Notes: generated by a model not told the origin, from the letters alone. Shown: positions 18,131-26,210, counted from the stretch's first letter. The stretch is DNA of 64,000 nt from Streptomyces luteolifulvus (GCF_008806595.1 NZ_VZRB01000006.1:62001-126000); one strand, 5' to 3'. Numbers and translations: made by a program.

Positions 18131-19357
18131 ATGCAAGCGATGGTTCCGATGGTGAAGCCCGCGCTCAGGCGCGGCTGGCGCGATCTCAACACGGTGCAGT
18201 TCGGGATGACCCCGGCGCACGCGATGACGCTCGGTCCGATGGACACCGCGACCGGCAGTTTCCTCGACCTGCTCAACGGCACTCGCGGGCCGGAGCTCCT
18301 GCGGGAGGAGGGCAGGCGGATGGATCTGCCCGACGGCCAGGTCGACGGGCTCGTCGAGCGGCTGGCGCGCGCCGGGCTCCTCGACGACGCGCGGGGCGGC
18401 GGACCGGCGGCCGACGCCCTGCGCGCGAAGCCGGAACTGCTCGACCGGCTGCGCCCCGATCTGGCCTCGCTGTCCCTGACCACGTCCGAACCGGGAGAGG
18501 CGCTGGGACTCCTGGCCGCCCGCCGGTCACTGCGCGTACAGGTGAGAGGCGCCGGACGGGTGGGCGCGGTACTGGCCTCACTGCTGTCGGGCGCGGGGGT
18601 GGGCGAGGTCGACGTGCGCGACTGCGGCCGGGTCGAGCCCTGGGACGTCGCTCCGGGCGGCCTGCCCGCCGAGTCGGTCGGCGACCGCCGGGACGAGGCC
18701 GCCCGGCGAGCCGTGCGCCGGGCGGCACCGGACCGTCCGCCACGCCGCGGCTCCCGGGCACCGGCCGGGACCGACGACCCGGGCCTGTCCCTCGTGATCC
18801 TCGCCCCGCGGGACGACGTCGCCGTGCACGCGCCCGCCCCGTCCGCCGCGGACGCCCTCGTCGCCTCCGGCACTCCCCATCTGTACGCCGGTGTCGTGGA
18901 GGCGACCGGTGTCGTGGGGCCGCTCGTCCTGCCGGGTGAGACGGGGTGCGCGGGCTGTCTGCACGAGGACCGCACCGACCGTGATCCCGTCTGGCCCCGG
19001 CTGGTCACGCAGTGGCGCTCCGGCAAGGCACGGCAGACGGGGCCGCCCTGCGACCTGGCGTTGGCCACCGCGGTCGCGGGACTCGCGGCGGCCCACGCGC
19101 TCGCCTTCCTGGACGGCCGGGGGCCCTCGGGTGCCGGCGTGCGCTGGGAGGTCTCCCTGCCGTCTCTCCACTGGCGTGCAAGGCCGGTCCGGGCACACTC
19201 CTCGTGCGCATGTGGAGCAGCGGAGAAAGGTAACAGGGAACACTCCGCCGAGGACGCGGCGTCGCACGAGACAATGGCGGTACAACGGCCGTCGACGATG
19301 TTACGTCCTGGTACAGACGCGGCACGGTTGGCTGGGACTTGGAGGGCGCATGTCTGA
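18131..19357 (+). CDS. ThiF-like protein resembling TOMM cyclodehydratase partner proteins
   Basis: A 408-aa protein similar to the degenerate ThiF/E1-like proteins annotated as TOMM leader-binding or cyclodehydratase-like. A winged-helix-like region (about 20-95, with LPDGQVDGLVERL) precedes a Rossmann-like region whose glycines read VRGAGRVGAVLASLL. A GCAGCLHEDRTDRD segment and a later CACG may provide zinc cysteines. No canonical ATP-binding GxGGxG is intact, so adenylation is doubtful. There is no precursor peptide nearby. The start MQAMVPMVKP has GGGGG upstream; a longer start at 18032 is possible. It overlaps the AarF gene by 8 nt. Confidence 0.7.
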   Translation: MQAMVPMVKPALRRGWRDLNTVQFGMTPAHAMTLGPMDTATGSFLDLLNGTRGPELLREEGRRMDLPDGQVDGLVERLARAGLLDDARGGGPAADALRAKPELLDRLRPDLASLSLTTSEPGEALGLLAARRSLRVQVRGAGRVGAVLASLLSGAGVGEVDVRDCGRVEPWDVAPGGLPAESVGDRRDEAARRAVRRAAPDRPPRRGSRAPAGTDDPGLSLVILAPRDDVAVHAPAPSAADALVASGTPHLYAGVVEATGVVGPLVLPGETGCAGCLHEDRTDRDPVWPRLVTQWRSGKARQTGPPCDLALATAVAGLAAAHALAFLDGRGPSGAGVRWEVSLPSLHWRARPVRAHSSCACGAAEKGNREHSAEDAASHETMAVQRPSTMLRPGTDAARLAGTWRAHV

Positions 19358-20717
19358 TCTTCCCCGGAAGGCGGTCACCCGGACCGCCAAGCTCGCCGCG
19401 CTCCCGCTCGGATTCGCCGGGCGGGCCACCTGGGGCCTCGGCAAGAGAATCGTGGGCGAGTCCGCGGAGATCGTCGGCCGCGAGCTGCAACAGCGCACTG
19501 CGGAGCAGCTGTTCAAGGTGCTCGGCGAACTCAAGGGCGGCGCGATGAAGTTCGGCCAGGCCCTGTCCGTCTTCGAGTCCGCGCTTCCCGAGGAGGTCGC
19601 CGGCCCCTACCGGGCGGCGCTGACCAAGCTTCAGGAGGCGGCGCCTCCGATGCCGACGCGCACGGTGCACACGGTGCTGCAGGAGCGGCTCGGCGAGGAC
19701 TGGCAGGAGCTGTTCCTGGAGTTCGAGGACAAGCCGTCGGCGGCCGCGTCGATCGGACAGGTGCACCGAGGGGTGTGGCACGACGGCCGCGAGGTGGCGG
19801 TCAAGGTGCAGTACCCGGGAGCCGGCGAGGCCCTGCTATCCGATCTGAACCAATTGAGCCGTTTCGCCCGCCTGTTGGGACCCCTGATTCCGGGCATGGA
19901 CATCAAGCCGCTCATCGCGGAGCTGCGCGACCGGGTCTCGGAGGAGCTGGACTACGGCCTGGAGGCACAGGCCCAACGCGCCCACGCCGAGGAGTTCGCG
20001 GGCGACCCGGACGTCGTCGTCCCCCAGGTGGTCCACCAGTGCGACCAGATCCTGGTCACGGAGTGGATCGACGGGACACCGCTCGCCGAGGTGATCACCG
20101 ACGGCACACAGGAGCAGCGCGACCGCGCCGGCCAGCTCCTGGCCCGGTTCCTGTTCTCCGGCCCGGCCCGCACCGGACTGCTGCACGCCGATCCGCACCC
20201 CGGCAACTTCCGTCTCCTGCCCGGCGGCCCGGACGGCGAGGGCGACTGGCGCCTGGGAGTCCTGGACTTCGGCACGGTCGACCGGCTCACGGGCGGCCTG
20301 CCCACCCCCATCGGCACATCCCTGCGCATGACCCTCGACGGCGAGGCGGAGGCCGTCTACGAACTCCTCTGCACGGAGGGCTTCGTCAAGGAATCCATCG
20401 CACTGGACCCCGACGCCGTCCTCGACTACCTGCTGCCGATCATCGAACCGGCCCAGGCCGACGCCTTCACCTTCACCCGCGGCTGGATGCGCAGCCAGGC
20501 GGCCCGTATCGCCGACCCCCGCTCCCCCGCGCACCAGCTGGGCAGGCAGCTCAATCTGCCGCCGGCCTACCTCCTCATACACAGAGTGACATTGAGCACA
20601 ATCGGCGTCCTGTGCCAGCTGGGTTCGACGGTGCGGCTGCGTGAGGAACTGGAGGCGTGGCTGCCGGGGTTCGTCCTGGAAGAGGAAGAGGCGGAGGAGT
20701 CGGCCGCGCAGGCCTGA
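19350..20717 (+). CDS. AarF/UbiB (ABC1) family atypical kinase
   Basis: A 455-aa ABC1-family protein. The family-specific KxGQ motif is present (MKFGQALS), the Ala-rich loop reads PSAAASIGQVHRG, the ATP-binding lysine is in AVKVQYPG, then EELDYGLEA, the catalytic loop HADPHPGNF and the metal motif VLDFGTVDR. ABC1 proteins support quinone or lipid metabolism as ATPases rather than classical kinases. It is the counterpart of Rv3197, which also sits beside whiB7. GGAGGG lies 3 nt before ATG; the 8-nt overlap with the ThiF-like gene indicates coupling. Acidic C-terminal tail. Confidence 0.9.
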   Translation: MSDLPRKAVTRTAKLAALPLGFAGRATWGLGKRIVGESAEIVGRELQQRTAEQLFKVLGELKGGAMKFGQALSVFESALPEEVAGPYRAALTKLQEAAPPMPTRTVHTVLQERLGEDWQELFLEFEDKPSAAASIGQVHRGVWHDGREVAVKVQYPGAGEALLSDLNQLSRFARLLGPLIPGMDIKPLIAELRDRVSEELDYGLEAQAQRAHAEEFAGDPDVVVPQVVHQCDQILVTEWIDGTPLAEVITDGTQEQRDRAGQLLARFLFSGPARTGLLHADPHPGNFRLLPGGPDGEGDWRLGVLDFGTVDRLTGGLPTPIGTSLRMTLDGEAEAVYELLCTEGFVKESIALDPDAVLDYLLPIIEPAQADAFTFTRGWMRSQAARIADPRSPAHQLGRQLNLPPAYLLIHRVTLSTIGVLCQLGSTVRLREELEAWLPGFVLEEEEAEESAAQA

Positions 20718-20730
20718 GCCGACCGCCGCT

Positions 20731-20937
20731 CTACCACCAGGCAGAGTCCAGCCGCCCCTCGATCGCCCTGAGGTTCTCCCGGGAGCAGGTGTCGCAGAGG
20801 TAGTGACGGACGCCGTTCTCGACGGAGAAGGACCAGATGGGCTGCGGGCCCTCGGCCACGGTGCCGCAGCGGGAGCACACGAGGGTCTGCGGCCGCGCCG
20901 CGGAGCCGTCGTTGTCACTGCCTGCGGAACTCGTCAC
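20731..20937 (-). CDS. Small zinc-ribbon protein
   Basis: A 68-aa protein with two zinc knuckles, CSRCG (about residues 21-25) and CDTCS (about 49-53), and a conserved WSFSVENGVRHYLC between them. GTG at 20937 is the best start; the ribosome site is weak. Function unknown. It converges on the AarF gene with 13 bp between stops. Confidence 0.7.
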   Translation of the reverse strand: MTSSAGSDNDGSAARPQTLVCSRCGTVAEGPQPIWSFSVENGVRHYLCDTCSRENLRAIEGRLDSAWW

Positions 20938-20980
20938 CCTGTGACGATACGCCGGGGACCGGACCGGCGGGCGGAACGCA

Positions 20981-21020
20981 CCGTGGGGGCCGGTCCGTGA
21001 GAACGGACCGGCCCCCACGG
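20981..21020. terminator. Very strong terminator hairpin downstream of the wblC operon
   Basis: A perfect 18-bp stem, CCGTGGGGGCCGGTCCGT and its complement, with a GAGA tetraloop. It lies 50 bp past the stop of the gene downstream of wblC. Confidence 0.85.
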
Positions 21021-21070
21021 GGAGACCTTCATCCTCCCTGGTCAGGAGGCACCGGTTGTGGTGTGGTCGG

Positions 21071-21391
21071 TTACTGCATGACCGCCAGGGCGAGCGCGCG
21101 GCGGGCACGCAGCGAGGCGCGCTCCGCCCGGCGCTGCATCCGGCGGGCGGTCACCAGGCGCGCGGCCCGGCGTTCCTGCTCGGCCTCGCGCAGTCGGTCG
21201 TGCATATGCGCACGAGCCAGGGCTTCTGGGATGAGTTGCATCTCTCGGGTCCTGTTCTGACGCGAGTCGATCGCGCCGCTGGTGGTGACGTCTTCGAGTG
21301 CGGAGCCCACGGGCTCCTGGGTGGACGGCTTCATCGGGGCCTTCTTGGGGTCGTGCGTGAGGGGGCTGTCGATCGTTCCTGCGGTGTTCAT
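21071..21391 (-). CDS. Small basic protein co-transcribed with wblC
   Basis: A 106-aa protein. The N-terminal half is Pro/Thr/Ser-rich and polar; the C-terminal half is a long Arg/Ala/Glu-rich helix (REAEQERRAARLVTARRM onward) likely to form a coiled coil or bind nucleic acid. Its ATG overlaps the wblC stop by 4 nt (ATGA), so it is translationally coupled to wblC. I recognise it only as a conserved Streptomyces protein of unknown function. Being under wblC control, it would be induced with antibiotic stress (inference). Confidence 0.72.
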   Translation of the reverse strand: MNTAGTIDSPLTHDPKKAPMKPSTQEPVGSALEDVTTSGAIDSRQNRTREMQLIPEALARAHMHDRLREAEQERRAARLVTARRMQRRAERASLRARRALALAVMQ

Positions 21392-21756
21392 GCCGTGACC
21401 GGGTTCTTGCGCGGGCGGCCACGCGGCCGCTTCCGGGCGACGACGACACCCTGGACGAACAGCTCTCCACCCCAGACGCCCCAGGGCTCACGCCGCTCCT
21501 TGGCGCCGGCGAGGCAGGCCTCGATCAGCGGGCAGGTGCGGCAGAGGGACTTGGCGTACTCGACATCGGCCGGCGACTCGGCGAAGAAGACCTCCGGGTC
21601 GTAGGAGCGGCAGGGGACGGGTACGCCGAGGTTCTCGATGGCGTCGTCGAGCGCGGTGAGCGCGGTGAGCGGGGTCAAGGTGGAGTCCTCCGTGAGGCCG
21701 GGCGGGGGGATCGTTTCGGAAGGCGGTACGGACGGGGCGTGCGCTTCGAGTTGCAC
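21388..21756 (-). CDS. wblC: WhiB-family transcription factor WblC (WhiB7 orthologue)
   Basis: A 122-aa iron-sulfur protein that, with the principal sigma factor, activates intrinsic resistance genes after ribosome-targeting antibiotics. The four cluster cysteines are visible: one in VPCRSYDPEVFF, then LCRTCPLIEAC. The WhiB turn GVWGGE follows, and the C-terminal AT-hook (RPRGRPRKNP) is diagnostic of the WhiB7/WblC class. GTG at 21756 has AGGAAG 8 nt upstream. Position between the AarF kinase and uvrD2 matches whiB7 in mycobacteria. Expression is predicted to be controlled by the long leader described at 21862-22404. Confidence 0.95.
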   Translation of the reverse strand: MQLEAHAPSVPPSETIPPPGLTEDSTLTPLTALTALDDAIENLGVPVPCRSYDPEVFFAESPADVEYAKSLCRTCPLIEACLAGAKERREPWGVWGGELFVQGVVVARKRPRGRPRKNPVTA

Positions 21757-21861
21757 GGTTCGTCTTCCTCGTCTGGTCGTTCCGGCCCTGTTGGGCCGGG
21801 TGTCGGCTGGTACCGGGTTCTTTTCTTGTCCCGAGGCGCCTTCGCTCCGTCGTCCCCGTTC

Positions 21862-21908
21862 GGGGAAAACAGAAGGGCCGCGGATCCCGGATGGGGTTCC
21901 GCGGCCCT
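21862..21908 (-). terminator. Transcription attenuator in the wblC leader
   Basis: Read on the minus strand, an 11-bp perfect stem AGGGCCGCGGA / TCCGCGGCCCT (21908-21898 and 21884-21874) is followed by TTCTGTTTTCC. It lies about 105 nt before the wblC start and 24 nt after the stop of the upstream reading frame. whiB7/wblC genes are known to use such conditional terminators. Confidence 0.8.
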
Positions 21909-21918
21909 GAAGGCGCCG

Positions 21919-21937
21919 GCCTGATCGGCGATCAGGC
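21919..21937 (-). promoter_or_regulatory. Hairpin overlapping the stop codon of the wblC upstream frame
   Basis: GCCTGATC-GCC-GATCAGGC forms an 8-bp stem whose 5' arm contains the TGA stop (21934-21932) of the upstream frame. A terminating or stalled ribosome would cover it and could change folding of the adjacent terminator. The mechanism is inference. Confidence 0.5.
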
Positions 21938-22252
21938 TGGATCACTCCAGGGTTCTGGCCCACGGAAGGCCCACATCAGGTGGTGCTGCTTCGTCTGCTT
22001 CCGGTCTCCGGCACCAGCTGCCGTAAAGGCATAGGCATGCGCCCGTGCCACTACTGCTTCCAGTGCCTTGGTCGGTCGCTCATTGCGCACACGGACGGGA
22101 AGACCCGCGAGAGACACGGAGGACGCCGGACGCACGGCACGGATGCCGGACAGACCGGTGCCCAGGTTGGAAACGCCGAGCATGCACGTGGAGACGACCG
22201 AGCGATCGGTCATTTTGACGGTGCTGATGGAGCTGCTGCTGATGCTGATCAC
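21932..22252 (-). CDS. Upstream open reading frame (106 codons) in the wblC leader
   Basis: Starts GTG with AGAGGAGG exactly 8 nt upstream, one of the best ribosome sites in the window. The frame encodes 106 residues with Ser/Ile-rich start (VISISSSSISTVKMTDRS), and ends PEPWSDPA at the stop that overlaps a hairpin just before the attenuator. Third-position GC bias is strong in the first half and weaker later, so the amino-acid sequence may matter less than translation itself. It resembles the regulatory upstream frames known for whiB7-type genes. It could instead be a fortuitous frame within a leader; the ribosome site argues against that. Confidence 0.55.
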   Translation of the reverse strand: MISISSSSISTVKMTDRSVVSTCMLGVSNLGTGLSGIRAVRPASSVSLAGLPVRVRNERPTKALEAVVARAHAYAFTAAGAGDRKQTKQHHLMWAFRGPEPWSDPA

Positions 22253-22364
22253 TTCAATCGCCTCCTCTCGGCGTCTCGGGGGACTGGGGTGAGTCAGTCC
22301 GACGGATATGCAAGTACAACACGGAATCAGGGCCTCCGAGAAGGCCCCCTGTCCCGTGGCTAAG

Positions 22365-22404
22365 AACCTATGGGGATTGCTGGGGCATGCGCAAACTATT
22401 TTTT
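22365..22404 (-). promoter_or_regulatory. wblC promoter with WblC-type AT-rich element
   Basis: On the minus strand AAAAAATAG sits directly upstream of the -35 TTGCGC (22394-22389). An 18-bp spacer leads to the -10 TAGGTT (22370-22365). AT-rich sequence adjoining the -35 box is the recognised signature of WhiB7/WblC-activated promoters, so positive autoregulation is expected. Transcription would start near 22358, giving a leader of about 600 nt. Confidence 0.75.
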
Positions 22405-22417
22405 CGACGAGTTCGCG

Positions 22418-24613
22418 TCATTCCCCGCCTTCCTCTTCCACAAGCTCCCGACCGGCGCAGATCGTCAGGACATCGGCACCGTAGCGGTTGAGCTTGCGCA
22501 CGCCGACCCCGGGGATGCGCGCCAACTCCCCCTCGTCGTCGGGGGCCGCCTCGGCGATCGCCATCAGCGTCTTGTCGGTGAAGACGCAGAAGGCGGGCTG
22601 TCCGCTGCGCCGCGCCTGGAGCGCGCGCCACTCGCGCAGCCGCTCGTACAGGCCCTCGTCCATGTCGGAGGGGCAGTCCTCGCAGCGCATCAGCTTCATG
22701 TCGCCGGCGTCGGTGAGCGTGCGTCCGCACACCCGGCAGCGGGCCGGCGTGCGCTGGGTCCGGCGCGGGATGGCATCCGGTCTGCCGGCGAAGCCGCGCT
22801 CGACGCCTCCGCCACCGCCCGCCGCGCCGCGGCCGGCCGCGGCGGCCGAACCGGGGCGCAGCCCGTCGAGGAAGCGGCTGGGGCGGCGGCTCGGACGCCC
22901 GCCGGGCGCACGCGACAGGGCCCAGGAGACATGGAGCCGCTCTCGGGCACGGGTCACCCCGACATACAGGAGGCGACGCTCCTCCTCGATCTGCTCGTCG
23001 GTCTTTGCATAGGTGATCGGCATCATGCCCTCGGCGACACCGACCAGGAAGACGGCGTCCCACTCCAGGCCCTTGGCCGAGTGCAGGGAGGCGAGGGTGA
23101 CTCCCTGGACGGTCGGGGCGTGCTGGGCGTTCGCCCGTTCGTCGAGTTCCGCGACGAGGTCGGCGAGGGTGGCGCCGGGTCTGGCGGCGGCGAAGTCCTG
23201 CGCGAGGTTCACCAGGGCGGCCAGTGACTCCCAGCGCTCTCTGACGGCACCGGAACCGGCCGGGGGCGCTGTGGTCCAGCCCTCGCCCGACAGCACGGCG
23301 CGCACCTGGGAGGGCAGGTCGACGGCGTCGTCGAGCAGGGAGTCGTTGCCGCCGAACCGGGCCGCCCCGCGCAGCGCGATGCCCGCCTTGCGCACCTCGG
23401 GACGGTCGAAGAACCGCTCGGCGCCACGCAGCTGATAGGGCACTCCGGCGTCGGCGAGGGCCTGCTCATAGGTCTCGGACTGCGCGTTCGTACGGAACAG
23501 CACGGCGATCTCGCTCGCCGGGACGCCGGAGTCGACGAGCTCGCGGATCCGCTGGGCGGCGCCCTCGGCCTCGGCGGGTTCGTCGGTGTACTCGGTGTGG
23601 ACGGGCTCGGGGCCGGCGGCGCGCTGGGAGACCAGCTCCAGGCGGTGGTCGGCGGCGCGGCCCCGGGCCTGTGCGAGCAGGCCGTTGGCTAGGTGGACGA
23701 CCTGGGGCGTGGAGCGGTAGTCGCGGACCAGCTTGACCACGGTGGCACCGGGATGGCGGATACGGAAGTCGAGCAGATGGTCGGGAGTTGCTCCTGTGAA
23801 CGAGTAGATGGTCTGGCTGGCGTCGCCGACCACGCACAGGTTGTCCCGCTCACCGAGCCACAGTTCCAGCAGGCGCTGCTGGAGGGGGCTGACGTCCTGG
23901 TACTCGTCGACCACGAAGTGCTGGTACTGGGAGCGGACCTGTTCGGCGACGTCGTGCCGGTCCTGGAGGACGGCCACCGTCAGCAGCAGAACGTCCTCGA
24001 AGTCGATGACGGCTCGGTCGCGCTTGATGTCCTCGTAGGCGGAGTAGAGCTGGGAGATCTCGGCCGGGTCGCGGGGAGCCTCACGGCCGGCCTTGACGGC
24101 CGCGAGCGGGTAGTCGGCGGGGACGGTCTGGGTGACCTTGGACCATTCGATCTCACCGGTGACGTCCCGCAGCTCGCCCCGGTCGAGGCGGATACGGCAG
24201 GCGGCGGCCGCGTCCGCGACGAGCTGGATCTTGCGATCGACAAGGCGCGGCATCGAGCCGCCGATCGCTTTCGGCCAGAAGTACTGGAGCTGGCGCAGAG
24301 CGGCCGAGTGGAAGGTGCGGGCCTGGACGCCGGCGGCGCCGAGCTGACGCAGTCTGCCCCGCATCTCCCCCGCGGCGCGGTTGGTGAAGGTGACGGCCAG
24401 CACGCTGGAGGGCTGCAGGACACCGGCCCGCACTCCGTAGGCGATGCGGTGGGTGATCGCCCGGGTCTTGCCGGTACCGGCGCCCGCCAGTACGCACACC
24501 GGACCGCGCAGGGCGGTGGCCACCTCGCGCTGCTCGGGATCGAGCCCTTCGAGCACCGCGTCGGCCGAGTCCGGGACCTGCGGGAAGAGCGTGGAGTGCG
24601 TTGCTGCTGTCAC
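22418..24613 (-). CDS. uvrD2: ATP-dependent DNA helicase UvrD2 (SF1A with tetracysteine and HRDC domain)
   Basis: A 731-aa superfamily 1 helicase. Walker A AGAGTGKT, the Q-motif segment LDPEQREVA, VDEYQDVSPLQ (motif II), GDASQTIYSFTGA, motif V LASLHSAKGLEWD and motif VI YVGVTRARERL are all intact. The C-terminus carries CxxC-N14-CxxC (C626, C629, C644, C647) and an HRDC domain (about 660-725), the arrangement that defines actinobacterial UvrD2. It unwinds DNA in repair; mycobacterial UvrD2 is essential. GTG start at 24613 lacks a clear ribosome site. The wblC promoter lies in the 24-bp stretch just past the stop. Confidence 0.93.
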   Translation of the reverse strand: MTAATHSTLFPQVPDSADAVLEGLDPEQREVATALRGPVCVLAGAGTGKTRAITHRIAYGVRAGVLQPSSVLAVTFTNRAAGEMRGRLRQLGAAGVQARTFHSAALRQLQYFWPKAIGGSMPRLVDRKIQLVADAAAACRIRLDRGELRDVTGEIEWSKVTQTVPADYPLAAVKAGREAPRDPAEISQLYSAYEDIKRDRAVIDFEDVLLLTVAVLQDRHDVAEQVRSQYQHFVVDEYQDVSPLQQRLLELWLGERDNLCVVGDASQTIYSFTGATPDHLLDFRIRHPGATVVKLVRDYRSTPQVVHLANGLLAQARGRAADHRLELVSQRAAGPEPVHTEYTDEPAEAEGAAQRIRELVDSGVPASEIAVLFRTNAQSETYEQALADAGVPYQLRGAERFFDRPEVRKAGIALRGAARFGGNDSLLDDAVDLPSQVRAVLSGEGWTTAPPAGSGAVRERWESLAALVNLAQDFAAARPGATLADLVAELDERANAQHAPTVQGVTLASLHSAKGLEWDAVFLVGVAEGMMPITYAKTDEQIEEERRLLYVGVTRARERLHVSWALSRAPGGRPSRRPSRFLDGLRPGSAAAAGRGAAGGGGGVERGFAGRPDAIPRRTQRTPARCRVCGRTLTDAGDMKLMRCEDCPSDMDEGLYERLREWRALQARRSGQPAFCVFTDKTLMAIAEAAPDDEGELARIPGVGVRKLNRYGADVLTICAGRELVEEEGGE

Positions 24614-24741
24614 ACGGCCATGCTGCCAGGTCGGCGGAGACGGGTGAGCCGGTTGTCCACAGGCGGGCCCCGCAGTCGTACTAATACGGCAGGCGTCACA
24701 CTGATGCGGCAGGCGTCACGTCGTGCGAGGCGCCGCTCAAG

Positions 24742-24767
24742 GGAATGCTGGACCTTTCAAGTACGTT
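24742..24767 (+). promoter_or_regulatory. Sigma-R-type promoter for mrx1
   Basis: GGAAT (24742-24746), 18-bp spacer, GTT (24765-24767): an exact match to the Streptomyces sigma-R consensus. It lies 50 bp upstream of the mycoredoxin start, whose product works in the thiol system that sigma-R controls. Confidence 0.75.
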
Positions 24768-24816
24768 CCCCCACTGCAACCGCCATCCCCCGAGCCGCCG
24801 AAGGAGCGCGATAGAC

Positions 24817-25059
24817 ATGCCGGGCACTGTGACGATGTACAGCACCACGTGGTGCGGCTACTGCACTCGGCTGAAGAGCCAGCTGGACCGTGAGGGCATC
24901 GCGTACAACGAGATCAACATCGAGCAGGACCCGGATTCCGCGGCCTTCGTGGAAAAGGCGAATGGCGGAAACCAGACGGTGCCGACCGTGCTGTTCGCGG
25001 ACGGTTCGACGCTGACGAACCCTTCGCTGGCTCAGGTCAAGCAGAAGATCGGCGTGTAA
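24817..25059 (+). CDS. mrx1: Mycoredoxin (glutaredoxin-like, mycothiol-dependent)
   Basis: An 80-aa thioredoxin-fold protein. The active site is WCGYC (cysteines at about 12 and 15), and the mycoredoxin marks GGNQTVPTVLFADGSTLTNP are present. Mycoredoxin-1 reduces mycothiol mixed disulfides on proteins. The first residues MPGTVTMYSTT fit the known fold. AAGGAG lies 10 nt upstream. It is divergent from uvrD2 as in mycobacteria, and is preceded by a sigma-R-type promoter. Confidence 0.93.
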   Translation: MPGTVTMYSTTWCGYCTRLKSQLDREGIAYNEINIEQDPDSAAFVEKANGGNQTVPTVLFADGSTLTNPSLAQVKQKIGV

Positions 25060-25080
25060 GCGCTGCACGGCGCGTGAAAA

Positions 25081-25110
25081 GGCGGTCCCTGGGATGTCCC
25101 GGGGGCCGCC
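25081..25110 (+). terminator. Terminator hairpin after mrx1
   Basis: GGCGGTCCC pairs with GGGGCCGCC (nine pairs, one G:T) around a 12-nt loop, 21 bp after the stop codon. Confidence 0.6.
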
Positions 25111-25147
25111 ATTCGTCTACAGGCTTCCTGCGCGGATCGGTGTGCGG

Positions 25148-25262
25148 CACGGTGCGTGGTGCGGTGCGCGGCGCGGTGCGGTGCGCGGCGCGGTGCGGTG
25201 CGCGGTGCGGTGCGGTGCGGTGCGCGGCGCGGTGCGGTGCGGTGCGCGGCGCGGTGCGTGAT
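25148..25262. repeat. GC-rich low-complexity tandem repeat between mrx1 and nudC
   Basis: About 115 bp consist only of permutations of GCGGT, GCGCG and GCGTG units, with an approximately 18-bp higher period (GCGCGGCGCGGTGCGGTG). It ends just before the nudC stop. No reading frame in it resembles a protein. Irregular units and absence of spacers exclude CRISPR. Confidence 0.8.
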
Positions 25263-25265
25263 GCG

Positions 25266-26210
25266 TCACACGACGCTGCGCGTCGGCAGCGGTCTGTCGT
25301 ACCAGAGCTCGATCAGACGGGCCGCGATCGAGATGCCGTACGGCGGCAGGACCTCGCCGGACTCGAAGGCGGCGCTCAGTTCGTCGCGGGAGAACCAGCG
25401 GGCCTCGTGGATCTCGTCGCCGTCGACGTCGATGTCGGTCGAGGTGGCGCGGGCCACGAAGCCCAGCATGAGGCTGGACGGGAAGGGCCAGGGCTGGCTG
25501 GCGATGTACTCGACCCGCCCGACGGTGATGCCGGCCTCCTCGAAGACCTCACGGCGCACGGACTGCTCGATGGACTCGCCGGGCTCGACGAAACCGGCGA
25601 GGGTCGAGAAACGGCCTTCGGGCCAGTGCACCTGGCGGCCGAGGAGGATGCGGTCGTCCTCGTCGGTGACGGCCATGATCACGGCGGGGTCGGTGCGCGG
25701 GTAGTGCTCGGCGCCACAGACGGGGCAGCGGCGGATGTGGCCGGCCGCCGCGATGACCGTGCGCTCGCCGCAGCGGGAGCAGAAGCGGTGCGTGCGCTGC
25801 CAGTTCTCCAGACCCACCGCGTGCACCATCAGGCCCGCGTCGCGCGGTGACAGCAGCAGGCCGGCCTCGCGCAGGCCCGCGGGGCGCGCGGACTGGTCGA
25901 TGCGGCCGGGCAGCGCGTCCTTCTGGAGGGCGAAGTAGCTGACGCCGTCTCCGTCGGTGCCGAGGAAGTAGCGGTGCGCCTCGGTGAGGGGAGCTTCGAA
26001 GGAGGGCGTCATGACCAGTTCGGTGCGCCCGTCGGGCGTCTCGTCGATGAGGACCTGGCCGCCGGATACCACGAAGCAGCGGGTGGTGGGGTGGCTCCAT
26101 GCCGCCGCGAGCCAGGCCTCGTCGAGCCGGTGGTGGGCGGCCCTGTCGATGCCGCTCGGTGCGGTGAGCGAGATGGGCCGGTCGGCGGTGTGGTCGGTCC
26201 AGGTGGTCAC
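25266..26210 (-). CDS. nudC: NAD+ diphosphatase / RNA decapping Nudix enzyme NudC
   Basis: A 314-aa Nudix protein that splits NAD(H) to NMN(H) and AMP and can remove NAD caps from RNA. The zinc ribbon CSRCG ... CPVCG is at about residues 139-157, followed by the full Nudix box GFVEPGESIEQSVRREVFEE plus AGI. The NADH-specific SQPWPFPxS motif is intact. GTG at 26210 is preceded by GGAAG at 5 nt; longer starts reach into unconserved Pro-rich sequence. Position next to mrx1 matches Rv3199c. Confidence 0.92.
   Translation of the reverse strand: MTTWTDHTADRPISLTAPSGIDRAAHHRLDEAWLAAAWSHPTTRCFVVSGGQVLIDETPDGRTELVMTPSFEAPLTEAHRYFLGTDGDGVSYFALQKDALPGRIDQSARPAGLREAGLLLSPRDAGLMVHAVGLENWQRTHRFCSRCGERTVIAAAGHIRRCPVCGAEHYPRTDPAVIMAVTDEDDRILLGRQVHWPEGRFSTLAGFVEPGESIEQSVRREVFEEAGITVGRVEYIASQPWPFPSSLMLGFVARATSTDIDVDGDEIHEARWFSRDELSAAFESGEVLPPYGISIAARLIELWYDRPLPTRSVV

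Noticed and set aside
18131..19357. TOMM or other RiPP gene cluster
   Set aside because: The ThiF-like gene has no YcaO, dehydrogenase or precursor peptide within the window and sits in conserved housekeeping context.
22397..22445. Sigma-R promoter for wblC
   Set aside because: A GGAAT occurs on the minus strand near 22425 but no GTT lies 18-19 bp downstream; the better promoter is the AT-rich-element type.
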